A stretch of DNA of 64,000 bases, taken from Chromobacterium violaceum ATCC 12472 (lineage in GTDB: Bacteria > Pseudomonadota > Gammaproteobacteria > Burkholderiales > Chromobacteriaceae). Positions 1-11,158 of this stretch are shown in pieces. Made by a program: the position numbers and the translations under genes. The notes under the pieces are model-generated. The model ran no database searches. It saw only the letters and a list, made by a program, of their open reading frames with translations, and was not told where the DNA came from. Positions within the stretch are counted from its first letter, which is position 1; every line of letters starts with the position of its first letter. The stretch is from the NCBI RefSeq assembly GCF_000007705.1, contig NC_005085.1, forward strand, positions 248,001 through 312,000. The letters are read 5' to 3'.

Positions 1-1050
1 GAAATCCTGGCGGCGGCAATCCCATTCGTGCGCGCCGGCGGAGAAGGTGCAGCGCAGTTCCGGATGGCCGGGCAGCGGCGCCAGCTGGCGGAAAGCCTGC
101 AGCAGCCGTTCCGCCGCCTGCACGGCGTCGTCGATGTCGGCGTCCGGCATCAGCAGGCAGAACTCCTCCCCGCCGTAACGGATCAGCATGTCGTTGTCGC
201 GGATGCCGCTGCGCAGCACCATCGCCAGCGCCTGCAGCACCGCGTCGCCGGCCGGGTGGCCGTAGCGGTCGTTGACCGACTTGAAATGGTCGATGTCCAG
301 CATCACCACGCACACGCGCTCCACCGAGGCTTCCAGCGTGCGCAGCCAGTATTGCAGCGCGCGGCGGTTGCCGGCGCCGGTCAGCGGATCCAGGTTGGCG
401 GCGTCCTCCAGCCGGTTGTGCTGGCGCTGCAGCACGATGTTGAGAAAGCCCACCGCGCCGCAGACCTGGGCGGCGGCGGCGAAGGCCAGCGCCAGTTGAT
501 GCAGTTGATCCAGATTGTCCGGCTGGATCGGCGTCGCCTGCAGCCTGAGATAGAAATCGCTGGCGTCGCGCCAGATAAACAGCAGCGCGCCCAGCAGAAA
601 CAGCAGCGCGGTGGGGCTGAAGCGGTTGCGGCTGACCAGGCGCTCGGCGCGCTGGTATAGCCAGGCCGCGGCCAGATAGAGGATGGGGATCTCGGCGCTT
701 TCCAGCGCCAGCATCAGCGGGGGATAAGGCAGCAGCTTGTCCAGCGCCGACACCGCGCCGAAGGCCAGCCACAGCCAGTTGGGCGGCTTGAGGCCGGTGA
801 CGCGGGCGATGATGGTCAGCTGCAGCGCGATGCCGGCGTTGCTCATGCCGCTGCCCAGCGCCAGGCGCAGCATTTCTCCCTTGCCGGGCTCCACGTAGCC
901 TTCCACCAGCATGCCGGCGGCCAGCAGCAGCGAGGCCTGCAGCCAGCGGCGCCGCGCCCGCATCAGGTCGGAGCGCACGCTGTGCTGCCAGGTGATGAGA
1001 CCGATGCTGGCGACCGCCAGCGAAACCATGATCAGCAGGGAATTGGACAT
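1..1050 (-). CDS. GGDEF diguanylate cyclase, membrane-anchored (3' end cut by window edge)
   Basis: Reading from an ATG at 1050, 350 codons are visible and the frame is still open at base 1. The N-terminal 200 residues hold about six hydrophobic segments (for example residues 5-20, 40-50, 70-85, 92-103, 146-160), a membrane sensor of no family I recognise. A GGDEF domain follows from about residue 217. The active-site motif is GGEEF (293-297). An RxxD inhibitory c-di-GMP site (RDND, 284-287) sits five residues before it, so this is expected to be an active, product-inhibited cyclase making c-di-GMP at the inner membrane. The ribosome site is weak. The C-terminal end lies outside the window. 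Confidence 0.9.
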   Translation of the reverse strand, partial: MSNSLLIMVSLAVASIGLITWQHSVRSDLMRARRRWLQASLLLAAGMLVEGYVEPGKGEMLRLALGSGMSNAGIALQLTIIARVTGLKPPNWLWLAFGAVSALDKLLPYPPLMLALESAEIPILYLAAAWLYQRAERLVSRNRFSPTALLFLLGALLFIWRDASDFYLRLQATPIQPDNLDQLHQLALAFAAAAQVCGAVGFLNIVLQRQHNRLEDAANLDPLTGAGNRRALQYWLRTLEASVERVCVVMLDIDHFKSVNDRYGHPAGDAVLQALAMVLRSGIRDNDMLIRYGGEEFCLLMPDADIDDAVQAAERLLQAFRQLAPLPGHPELRCTFSAGAHEWDCRRQDF

Positions 1051-1117
1051 GCGGGCCTGTTGCGGGAGGAGAGAGCCATCGTCTCATCCTAGCAAAGGCG
1101 TTTTTACGCTGTCACGG

Positions 1118-1687
1118 TCAGAAGCGGGCGGTCACCTTGCGGCGCACGCTGTAGTCGGGGCGCAGGCAGGCCTCCGCGTCGAGGAAATAGCGGTTGCTGT
1201 CCAGCATGAAGTGCGGGTCGTTGCCGGGCTCTGGGTCGGACCAGCGCTGGAACAAGCGGTCCACCTGCTCGGGCAGGCGGCAGGCGGCCAGTTCGGCGCG
1301 GAAAGGGCGTTCGGCGAAGATGCGGGCGATCTCCGCCAGCAGTTGCAGGTGCGGCGCGCGGGTGTCGCGAGGCAACAGCAGCACCAGCGCGCCGCGCACG
1401 GCTTCCTGGTCCGGGGCGCCGAAGTCCAGCCCCCGTTTCAGGCCGATGAACAGCGCGCGCGCTCCGGCCAGGCCTTCCACGCGGGCATGGGGCAAGGCCA
1501 GGCCGTGGCCCAGCGCCGTGCTGCCGGTGGCCTCGCGCTGTTGCAGCGCCGCCTGCAGCGCCGGCGCGTTCAGCGCGTGGCGCTGGCCCAGCTGACGGGC
1601 GGCGTATTCGAACAGCTGGCGTTTATCCGGTATGTCGACGTCCAGCAGGATGTCGCCGCAGCGACAGATGTCGGCCAGGGTTTGCAT
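1118..1687 (-). CDS. PTS EIIA (PtsN/fructose-type) domain protein
   Basis: 189 aa. Residues 1-150 form a PTS EIIA-2 fold domain. The phosphoacceptor histidine is in GHGLALPHARV (H67), the hallmark of EIIA-Ntr and EIIA-Fru. A strong ribosome site (AGGAGAAGG) precedes the ATG. The protein is about 25-30 residues longer than a typical PtsN, with a Tyr/Arg-rich tail. It is not next to rpoN, hprK or a sugar permease, so it is probably a regulatory EIIA rather than a transport component. Which HPr or NPr feeds it cannot be read from here. Confidence 0.85.
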   Translation of the reverse strand: MQTLADICRCGDILLDVDIPDKRQLFEYAARQLGQRHALNAPALQAALQQREATGSTALGHGLALPHARVEGLAGARALFIGLKRGLDFGAPDQEAVRGALVLLLPRDTRAPHLQLLAEIARIFAERPFRAELAACRLPEQVDRLFQRWSDPEPGNDPHFMLDSNRYFLDAEACLRPDYSVRRKVTARF

Positions 1688-1784
1688 GGACCTTCTCCTG
1701 TGTGGGGATGCAGGCTCATGCTAGGTCGGCGTGTCTAAATTGAAGCTAAATAAATGGCGGCCGGACATCAAAATGTCGTCAACG

Positions 1785-2078
1785 CTATTCCTTCTTCGGC
1801 AGGATCGCGCCCTTGAGCGCCGACGCCTGCTCCTTGAGCTTGTCCATCTGCTGTTTCAGCTCCGGATTCTGGGCGGCGGCGGAGGCGGCCAGCTTGGCGG
1901 TGCCCAACGCGGCGCTGGCCTGTTCCTTCAACTGGCCGAGCGGCGCGCTGGCGTTGTCCACGCCCTGATGGACGCTGCCGATGGCGGCGGAGGCGGCCTG
2001 CTGCAGCTGGGTGGTCTGTTGCTGGTTGCAAGCGGCGAGCAGCAGCGCGCTGCTGGCGGCGAGGATGGCGATGCGCAT
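1785..2078 (-). CDS. small lipoprotein, Ala/Gln-rich helical
   Basis: 97 aa. The N-terminus MRIAILAASSALLLAAC is a lipoprotein signal with the lipobox LAAC (C17). The mature part is almost wholly helical, low-complexity Ala/Gln/Lys sequence, likely a coiled rod in the periplasm. No catalytic motif is present and I do not recognise a named family. An AGAGGA ribosome site precedes the start. It is divergent from the binding-protein gene at 2194. Confidence 0.7.
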   Translation of the reverse strand: MRIAILAASSALLLAACNQQQTTQLQQAASAAIGSVHQGVDNASAPLGQLKEQASAALGTAKLAASAAAQNPELKQQMDKLKEQASALKGAILPKKE

Positions 2079-2193
2079 GGTTGGGTCCTCTGATGGGCTA
2101 TGTTGCTAGAGAGCGGGTGAACGGGTTCCTAGTTCCGCTTGGTCGCTGTCCGGAGGGACAAGGCAGGGAAAATCGCCGAAGGAGCGCAGTCGC

Positions 2194-2916
2194 ATGCCAG
2201 TAGTGTGCCATTATTTCGTCGCGGCGATGGCCTGTTGACTGTTCGGCCCCGCGCAGGCGGCAGATGGGCCCGAAGCGCCGTTGCGGCTGGTGAATCTGTC
2301 GCCGCTCGACGCGCCCAATATGGTTGCGATGCGCAAGACGCTGGATGTGGCGTTTGCGCGCGCGGGCATGCGCTACACCATACGCTATCTGCCTCCCGAG
2401 CGTGCGCTGGCGGCATTCATCGCCGGCCAGTTTGACGGCGATCCCAATCGTGGGCCGCAGTTTCAGCTGTTCTTTCCCGATGCCGTCCGGATCGAGCCCC
2501 ATTTGCGCACGGCCTGGTATTTTGCCGTCAGCGCTTCGCCCGAGGTCAGACCCAAGTCCTGGGAGGATCTGAAGCGTTACCATATTGCTTTTCTGCGGGG
2601 CCTGCATGGCGTGGATGTGATGACCCGGGGCGTTGTGCTGCGTGAAATGGTTCCAAGCCATGAGGCATGCATCCGCATGGCGCAGATCAAGCGCGTCGAT
2701 CTGTGCATTGTTTCCAGCGAATCCGCCGATCGTCGGAAATTCGAGGAAAAATATGGCAGCCAGTTGTACAGCACGCAGTTCGAGCACTTGAATATTTACT
2801 TGTGGCTGTCGCCCAATCAGCGTGCTGCGGCCGACAAACTGACTCGGGCCATGCGAGGCATGGCGGCGAGCGGGGAGTTGCAGAAACTGATGGGGCCTTA
2901 CCGCGCCGACGAATAG
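2194..2916 (+). pseudogene. periplasmic solute-binding protein (SBP_bac_3-like) with a stop codon in its signal peptide
   Basis: An AAGGAG ribosome site (2179-2184) lies 9 nt before the ATG at 2194, which opens a signal-peptide-like sequence. Codon 15 is TGA (2236-2238). Past it the same frame continues LFGPAQAADGPEAP, a normal AxA-type signal-peptidase end, then about 210 residues of an amino-acid-type binding-protein domain ending at 2916. TGA would be TGG (Trp) with one base change. As read, only cytoplasmic products from weak internal starts (TTG 2281, GTG 2290) could be made, so secretion is lost. A sequencing error or a recent mutation would look the same. The gene at 5655-6419 is an intact relative of the same superfamily. 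Confidence 0.7.
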
Positions 2917-3011
2917 CGGATCTGCCGGACGAGCGCCGCCTCAAGATGACGTTGGCAAATCCGCCGTCAGCGGGTAACTTGACGTTTCCCATCCCCACGC
3001 GGAGGTTTGCC

Positions 3012-3371
3012 ATGATCACCGTCAGCGTCATCTACCCGCACCGCGCCGGCGCGCGTTTCGATTTCGACTATTACCTGCGGCAGCACATGCCCATGGTGCA
3101 ACAGTTATTGGGCAATGCCCTGAAGGGCATGCGGGTGGACCGCGGCCTGTCCGGCGCCGAGCCCGGCAGTGCGCCGGGCTATGTCGCGCAGGCGCTGCTG
3201 CTGTGCGAATCGCTGGAGGCCTTCCAGCAGGCGTTCGGACCGGTGGCTTCGCGCATCATGGGCGATATTCCCAACTACACCGACATCCAGCCCGACATCC
3301 AGTTCAGCGAGGTGGCGCTGTGGGACGAGCGCCAGCCCGGCGTCAGCGGCTGGTACGCCAACGCCCAGTAG
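3012..3371 (+). CDS. EthD-family small dimeric alpha/beta-barrel protein
   Basis: 119 aa. The opening MITVSVIYP followed by FDFDYYLRQHMPMV is the EthD pattern (D-x-x-Y-Y-x-x-H-M-P). GGAGG at 3001-3005 sits 6 nt before the ATG and fixes this start. EthD proteins are small ferredoxin-fold proteins, some needed for ether or quinone degradation. No heme-binding partner is nearby, so the substrate is unknown. Confidence 0.75.
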   Translation: MITVSVIYPHRAGARFDFDYYLRQHMPMVQQLLGNALKGMRVDRGLSGAEPGSAPGYVAQALLLCESLEAFQQAFGPVASRIMGDIPNYTDIQPDIQFSEVALWDERQPGVSGWYANAQ

Positions 3372-3372
3372 C

Positions 3373-4581
3373 TCAGGCCAGGATGCGCGCGGCCAGGTCG
3401 CCGGGCGCCTGGCCTATCGCCAGCCGGGGCGCGCCGTGCCATGCCGCCATCCGGCTCAGCGCCGCGGAGAGGTCGTCGGCCAGCCGCTGGCTGACGCGCG
3501 CGCCCGGCTCCAGGTGCAGCGACTTGACCTCGAACACGCCTTCCTTGCGGTGGGCCTTGGCGTCCAGCCTGCCCACCAGCTTGCCGCGGTTGAGCACCGG
3601 CAGCGTGAAGTAGCCGTACTTGCGTTTGGGCGCCGGCGTGTAGCACTCGATCTTGTAGTCGAAATCGAACAGCTCCAGCGCGCGCTTGCGGTCCCACACC
3701 AGCGGGTCGAACGGCGACAGGATGGCGGTGTTGCCGCTGTTGAGCTTGCCAGCCGCGGCCAGTTCCAGCTCGGCGGCCAGGCCGGCGTGGACGAAGGCGT
3801 CGTGGCTCCAGCCTTCCACTTTCACCGGGATCAGCTCGCCCTTGTCGGCCAGGCCGTGCAGCATCTCGCCGTACGGCGCGCGTTTCAGCCGGTAGTAGTC
3901 GGCCACCCAGCCGGCCTTGACCAGCCCCAGCGCGCGGCAGCTGTTGCGCACCATTTCCAGCCGCGCGTCCTCCGGCGGCGGCAGGTCGCGCCCGTCGTCC
4001 CAGCCGGGCATCACCCGTTCCGCCAGGTCGTAGACGCGCTGGAAGGCGCGCCGCTCCTTCACCATCAGCCGACCCAGCGTGAACAGCACTTCCAGGTGGC
4101 GCTTCTCCGGCTTCCAGTCCCACCAGCCGTTGCTCTTGCCGCCCTTGCGCTCGAAGTCGGCGGAGCGCACCGGACCGTGGGCGCGGATGTGTTCGACGAT
4201 GGCTTCGATGTCGGCGCGGTGCTGGTCCAGCCAGCGCTGCGAATATTTCCAGCCCATGCTTTCGGCGTTCAGCATCCGGTGGCGCATCAGGCCGTAATCG
4301 CCGGCGGGCACGAAACAGGCTTCGTGCGCCCAGTACTCGAACAGTTCCCCCTCGGCCAGCAGCTGGTCCAGCCAGGCCGGATCGTAGGCGCCCACGCGGC
4401 TGTACAGCACCAGGTAGGGGCTGCGCGCCACCACGCTGATGGTGTCGATCTGCAGCAGCGCCATGCGGCGGACGGCGGCCAGCACGTCGGTCTTGGCGGC
4501 CTTGCGGCGCGGGGCGGCAAGCAGTCCCTGGGCGGCCAGTTGCAGGTGGCGGGCTTGTTGCAGCGACAGGTGGAGCGTCAT
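3373..4581 (-). CDS. ycaQ: YcaQ-type DNA glycosylase (winged-helix HTH_42 family)
   Basis: 402 aa from the chosen ATG at 4581; 39 further codons are open upstream, but homologues begin near MTLHLSLQQA. The sequence carries the catalytic Gln-x-Asp motif QID (Q44, D46) inside ALLQIDTISVVARSPY, followed by the winged-helix repeats of the family. E. coli YcaQ excises alkylated purines and unhooks interstrand crosslinks. It is convergent with the EthD gene, with one base between the two stops. No clear Shine-Dalgarno precedes either start. Confidence 0.85.
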   Translation of the reverse strand: MTLHLSLQQARHLQLAAQGLLAAPRRKAAKTDVLAAVRRMALLQIDTISVVARSPYLVLYSRVGAYDPAWLDQLLAEGELFEYWAHEACFVPAGDYGLMRHRMLNAESMGWKYSQRWLDQHRADIEAIVEHIRAHGPVRSADFERKGGKSNGWWDWKPEKRHLEVLFTLGRLMVKERRAFQRVYDLAERVMPGWDDGRDLPPPEDARLEMVRNSCRALGLVKAGWVADYYRLKRAPYGEMLHGLADKGELIPVKVEGWSHDAFVHAGLAAELELAAAGKLNSGNTAILSPFDPLVWDRKRALELFDFDYKIECYTPAPKRKYGYFTLPVLNRGKLVGRLDAKAHRKEGVFEVKSLHLEPGARVSQRLADDLSAALSRMAAWHGAPRLAIGQAPGDLAARILA

Positions 4582-4713
4582 GTCCGGACCGGAGTGAAAG
4601 CGGGAGAGATGACTATACCAGCGGCGACCATGGGCATGGAATGCCGCGGGCATGACAAGCCGGCGCGCTTGTGGCAGTGTGGATAGTCCGTTTTCCACTC
4701 AGGAGTGGTGGCC

Positions 4714-5085
4714 ATGATCAGCCATATCGACCATATCGTCCTGACCGTGCGCGACATCGAGGCGGCGGTGGACTTCTACCGGCGCGCGCTGAAACTGGAG
4801 GCGGTGACCTTCGGCAATGGCCGCCGCGCGCTGCGTTTCGGCAACCAGAAGATCAATCTGCAGACCCTGGGCCAGGAGACGCGCAACCATGCGGCGATCG
4901 GCTCCGGCGATCTGTGCCTGATCGCTTCCGCGCCACTGACCGCGGTGATCGAACACCTGAAGCGCGAGGGCGTCGCCATCGTCGAAGGGCCGATCACCCG
5001 CAGCGGCGCGATGGGCCCGATCACCTCGGTGTATTTCAACGATCCGGACGGCAACCTGGTCGAGGTCAGCAGCTACAGCTTCTGA
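4714..5085 (+). CDS. VOC / glyoxalase-fold protein
   Basis: 123 aa with a single vicinal-oxygen-chelate unit: HIDHIVLTVRDIEAAVDFYRRAL at the start and YFNDPDGNLVEVSSY near the end. The likely metal ligands are the His of HIDHIVL and the Glu of LVEV. AGGAG at 4701-4705 places the start at ATG 4714 rather than the in-frame GTG at 4705. It resembles the small glyoxalase-like proteins often labelled virulence protein STM3117. Substrate unknown. Confidence 0.8.
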   Translation: MISHIDHIVLTVRDIEAAVDFYRRALKLEAVTFGNGRRALRFGNQKINLQTLGQETRNHAAIGSGDLCLIASAPLTAVIEHLKREGVAIVEGPITRSGAMGPITSVYFNDPDGNLVEVSSYSF

Positions 5086-5236
5086 CGGCGGAATGACATT
5101 TATCCTGAATAGGACTGTCTTTTTAGCTGATTGTAATTGAATCGCAGCTATCGTTTAATCCATCATCATTGCCGGATGGCCGGCGATTCAACCCTGATGC
5201 CGCGCCGAGGCCGGCTCCCTTTCTTTGGGCGATGTC

Positions 5237-5644
5237 ATGGATACCAGCAAGGCAGTGATTCAACGTTTCAACCGGGAAGTGATAGAAAACGGCGACATGG
5301 CGGCGTTCGCCGAACTGGTGGCGCCCGACTTCGTCAACCATTCGGCGCCGCCCGGCGTGTCGCCGGGGCCGGACGGTTTCGCCGGCTTCTTCACCGGCAT
5401 GCTGCATCCGGCGCTGTCCGATATCCGCGTGCACATCCACGAGCAGATCGAGGAAAACGGCAAGGTGGTGACGCGCAAGACCATAGAGGCCACCCACACC
5501 GGCGCCTTCTTCGGCCAGCCCGCCAGCGGCAAGCGCATCGCCATCCACGCGATGGACATCGTGGTAGTGCGCGACGGCAAATACGCCGAGCACTGGAGCT
5601 GCGCCGACCTGTACGGCGCGCTCGCGCAGATCCGCGCCGCCTGA
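5237..5644 (+). CDS. SnoaL-like / ester cyclase family protein
   Basis: 135 aa with the NTF2-like cone fold typical of SnoaL polyketide cyclase relatives: FNREVIENGDMAAFAELVAPDFVNH at the start and VVVRDGKYAEHWSCADLYG at the end. The family's Asp/His pocket residues appear conserved. The ATG at 5237 matches homologue length better than an in-frame TTG at 5225. It is not in a polyketide cluster, so a small-molecule isomerase or hydrolase role is only a guess. Confidence 0.7.
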   Translation: MDTSKAVIQRFNREVIENGDMAAFAELVAPDFVNHSAPPGVSPGPDGFAGFFTGMLHPALSDIRVHIHEQIEENGKVVTRKTIEATHTGAFFGQPASGKRIAIHAMDIVVVRDGKYAEHWSCADLYGALAQIRAA

Positions 5645-5654
5645 AGCGGTTTTC

Positions 5655-6419
5655 TCAATCGCCGTTGGCGTTGAAGAAGCCGCGCACCAGCCTGTCGTAG
5701 CTGCCGTCCTTGCGCATGCCTTCCAGCGACAGGTCGAAGCGGGTCAGTAAGGCCTGCTGCTGAGCATGCTTGTTGATGGCGAGATAGGCATGATTGGCCG
5801 CCAGCGTTTCCGCCGACAGCGCGAAGCCATGGTGGCCGCCCTCCCGCAGCGCCAGCTGCAGCGTCTCGCGTATGCCCAGCACCACGTCCAGCCGGCCCAG
5901 TTTCAGCTGCTGCAGGTTTTGTTGGTCGCTGTCGCCGTCGAAGGCGGCGAACCTGCCGTCCTTGCGGGCCTGGTCGAACGCGTCGCCGTAGCTCCAGCCG
6001 GCGATCACGCCCACCCTTTTGCCGTTCAAGTCTTCCAGCCGGCGGTAGGGCTGCGCGCGCGCGCGGGGATAGGCCATGACGACCCGTTCGATGAACAGCG
6101 GCTGGCTGAAGTCGAACAGCTTTTCCCGGCTGGCGGTCTTGATGATGCCGCCGGCGGCGGCGCTGCCGGCGCGCAAGTCCTGCAGCGCCATGCGCCAGGA
6201 CACGGCGCGCAGGGTGACGGCGATGCCGGCGCGTTCGCAGACCTTGGCGATCAGCAGCGGATAGAAGCCGGCCGCGCTCTGCTTGTCGGCGTACATCAGC
6301 GGCGGGTTGCTGGCGTCGAAGTCGACGATCAGGCCGGGCGGCTCGCCGGCGCGGCAAGGCAGGCAGGCGAACAGCAGCAGAAGCAGCGCCAGCGCCCAGA
6401 ATGGAGACATCGGCCGCAT
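5655..6419 (-). CDS. periplasmic amino-acid-type solute-binding protein
   Basis: 254 aa from ATG 6419; a GTG at 6440 is also in frame. A signal peptide with a Leu-rich core and a CRA-GE junction ends near residue 25. The body is an SBP_bac_3 fold, with GFYPLLIAKVCERAGI and YRRLEDLNGKRVGVIAGWSYG matching the two-lobe pattern. No permease or ATPase is adjacent, so it may be a stand-alone sensor or share a transporter elsewhere. It is convergent with the SnoaL-like gene (10 bp between stops) and lies downstream of pyk beyond a terminator. Confidence 0.8.
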   Translation of the reverse strand: MRPMSPFWALALLLLLFACLPCRAGEPPGLIVDFDASNPPLMYADKQSAAGFYPLLIAKVCERAGIAVTLRAVSWRMALQDLRAGSAAAGGIIKTASREKLFDFSQPLFIERVVMAYPRARAQPYRRLEDLNGKRVGVIAGWSYGDAFDQARKDGRFAAFDGDSDQQNLQQLKLGRLDVVLGIRETLQLALREGGHHGFALSAETLAANHAYLAINKHAQQQALLTRFDLSLEGMRKDGSYDRLVRGFFNANGD

Positions 6420-6483
6420 GGAGTTCTCTATCGTTTTCACTGTTGCAGCATAGTATCCGGCGCGGACCGCGGAGGCTCGGACA

Positions 6484-6511
6484 AGAAAAAACGGAACCCG
6501 AAGGTTCCGTT
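6484..6511 (-). terminator. rho-independent terminator of pyk
   Basis: A perfect 9-bp stem (AACGGAACC/GGTTCCGTT, loop at 6499-6502) is followed on the - strand by a run of six T. It lies 24 bp past the pyk stop. Confidence 0.9.
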
Positions 6512-6534
6512 GTCGTATCGATGCCGGCCAAGCC

Positions 6535-7941
<1,407 letters not shown>

Positions 7942-8548
7942 GACAGTCCTTTGCGGCCCATGCGGCCGATTAGCTTGGAACCATTGCGTGTGTCTTCTGG
8001 CCGGCGGCGGCTGTCGGGCGGTGGGCGCCGCGTCGCGTACCCGGCTGCGGCGATGATGCCATATCGCCGCGGCCGCTTCCTTGCGCTGGGTCGAACTCCC
8101 GGCGCGTCGCCCGCGCCGGATGCGCGGCCGGCCTTGCCGTTCATGCTGCCATAACTGCGTTGTAGCGGCAGGATTACGTGTTTGCGGCTATTTGTTGGCG
8201 AAACAACGTTTTGCCACCATGTCGTGCGCGGACTTCCCGGTTTTTAAGTTCGATTATTTTCTTAATTTTTCGTTTTCAGGCAAGCGGCTGTAACGCATGC
8301 AAATGCTTGTTGCGGTGCGGAATCGAAGATTTTCCCATTCTATTGTCCTGAGGCCTCTCTCCTGCGCGGCGACACCGCCGGTCTGCCCCGGCATCTTGCC
8401 CGCGGCGGAGGTTGTCCTGGCCGGACGTGCGAAAATGTAGCGCTGTGTTACAGGTTTTATCTGATTGATTTTAAATGATTTCATGTTGTACTTATCGATG
8501 AATTCTTCTGGTTGCAGTGCGGAAAATGTATTTTTTTTTACCGGAAGA

Positions 8549-8576
8549 TTGACAAGGTTCTGTTCGGGCCTAGAAT
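8549..8576 (+). promoter_or_regulatory. sigma70-type promoter for glpK
   Basis: A perfect -35 TTGACA (8549-8554), a 16-bp spacer and -10 TAGAAT (8571-8576). The predicted transcript start near 8583 leaves a leader of about 100 nt before glpK. An AAAACGAACG operator candidate sits at the start point. Confidence 0.7.
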
Positions 8577-8587
8577 TGTCCGCAAAT

Positions 8588-8597
8588 AAAACGAACG
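8588..8597 (+). promoter_or_regulatory. candidate GlpR operator at the glpK start point
   Basis: AAAACGAACG lies just after the -10 element. The AAAACGAA core recurs upstream of glpD as a perfect inverted repeat and, reversed, at 8266-8277. Recurrence before two glp genes suggests the site of the DeoR-family repressor GlpR, whose gene is not in this window. Assignment is by pattern only. Confidence 0.45.
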
Positions 8598-8640
8598 TCA
8601 TAAGCAAAAAAACAAACATTTAGCGCAACGTCGACACCCA

Positions 8641-8657
8641 GGCATGGTAACCATGCC
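8641..8657 (+). other. leader hairpin before glpK
   Basis: A perfect 7-bp stem GGCATGG-TAA-CCATGCC in the 5' leader, 15 nt before the AGGAG ribosome site (8673-8677). There is no T-run, so it is not a terminator. It could stabilise the transcript or tune translation. Confidence 0.5.
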
Positions 8658-8683
8658 GCCTTACCGGCAAACAGGAGAAAGTC

Positions 8684-10186
<1,503 letters not shown>

Positions 10187-10255
10187 GCGTATCGCGATTG
10201 AATGATCCGCCGCGCCAAGCGGCGGGCGCATCCTTTAAGTTGGAAAGAGACAATC

Positions 10256-10963
10256 ATGAATCCTTTGATGGGCGAATTCATCGGCACCGCGCTTTTGGTG
10301 CTGCTGGGCAACGGCGTGGTGGCCAACGTGCTGCTGAAAAACACCAAGGGCCACAACAGCGGCCTGATCGTGGTGGCCTTCGGCTGGGCGATGGCGGTGT
10401 TCGTCGGCGTGTTCAGCGTGGCGGCGATCAGCGGCGCCCACCTGAATCCGGCGGTGTCGGTGGCGCTGGCGGTGGCGGGCAAGTTCCCGTGGGAAAAAGT
10501 GCCGGGCTACGTCGCCGCGCAGATGCTGGGCGGCATGGCCGGCGCCGGCCTGATGTGGCTGATCTACCGCAAGCACTACGAGACCACCGATTGCGCCGAC
10601 ACCAAGCTGGCCACTTTCTGCACCGGTCCGGCCATCCGCAGCCTGCCGGGCAACCTGGTGTCCGAGATCGTCGCCACCTTCGTGCTGGTGTTCGCCATCC
10701 TGTCCATGGTGGCGCCCAAGATGTCGCTGGGCGCGATCGACGCGCTGCCGGTCGCCCTCTTGGTGCTGGGCATCGGCGTGTCGCTGGGCGGCACCACCGG
10801 CTACGCGATGAGCCCGGCGCGCGATCTGGCGCCGCGCATCATGCACGCCATCCTGCCCATCCCCGGCAAGCGCGACAGCGACTGGGGCTATGCCTGGGTG
10901 CCGGTGGTCGGCTCGCTGATCGGCGGCGCGCTGGCGGCGCTGGCCTTCACGCTGCCGCTTTGA
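10256..10963 (+). CDS. glpF: glycerol facilitator (aquaglyceroporin)
   Basis: 235 aa with six membrane segments and two half-helices, MIP family. The first pore motif is NPA (64-66). The second is SPA (186-188) followed by the selectivity Arg (R189) and Asp, where E. coli GlpF has NPARD. The conserved Asn is therefore Ser. A GGAAAGAG ribosome site precedes the ATG at 10256, which I prefer to in-frame codons upstream. It lies 69 bp after glpK, with a small GC hairpin between, and is followed by a strong terminator, so glpKF is probably one transcript. Confidence 0.95.
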   Translation: MNPLMGEFIGTALLVLLGNGVVANVLLKNTKGHNSGLIVVAFGWAMAVFVGVFSVAAISGAHLNPAVSVALAVAGKFPWEKVPGYVAAQMLGGMAGAGLMWLIYRKHYETTDCADTKLATFCTGPAIRSLPGNLVSEIVATFVLVFAILSMVAPKMSLGAIDALPVALLVLGIGVSLGGTTGYAMSPARDLAPRIMHAILPIPGKRDSDWGYAWVPVVGSLIGGALAALAFTLPL

Positions 10964-10979
10964 TGTCCTAGCTTTTCGA

Positions 10980-11007
10980 CGCCGCCGTGTCCGCACGGCG
11001 GCGTTTT
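10980..11007 (+). terminator. terminator after glpF
   Basis: A perfect 10-bp stem CGCCGCCGTG/CACGGCGGCG with a 4-nt loop, then TTTT. It closes the glpKF unit. Confidence 0.85.
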
Positions 11008-11158
11008 CACAAGCCAGCGCAAGACTGGCCCAAGCGGGACCGCCGCCGACAGAGCGCGCGGCCCGCCGGAGCGATCCGCCCCCTTGGGCGACGCCTTATG
11101 GTTTCGCCCGGGACGGTGGATAGCTGTTGTCCGCACCTCAACTCGGAAAGAAGTTCCC

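Larger units (their letters stand above)
7942..8683. promoter_or_regulatory. divergent pyk / glpK control region
   Basis: A 742-bp non-coding stretch. The pyk side is GC-rich, with no clear promoter seen. The glpK side (8230-8640) is AT-rich and holds the glpK promoter, two AAAACGAA-type sites (8266-8277 in reverse orientation, 8588-8597) and a leader hairpin. A 121-codon reading frame on the - strand (8254-8619) has no homology I recognise and reads through the promoter, so I treat it as non-coding. Confidence 0.6.

Noticed and set aside
8254-8619. 121-codon open frame on the - strand in the pyk-glpK gap
   Set aside because: It crosses the glpK promoter and AT-rich control DNA, has no ribosome site or recognisable domain, and its composition follows the intergenic sequence.
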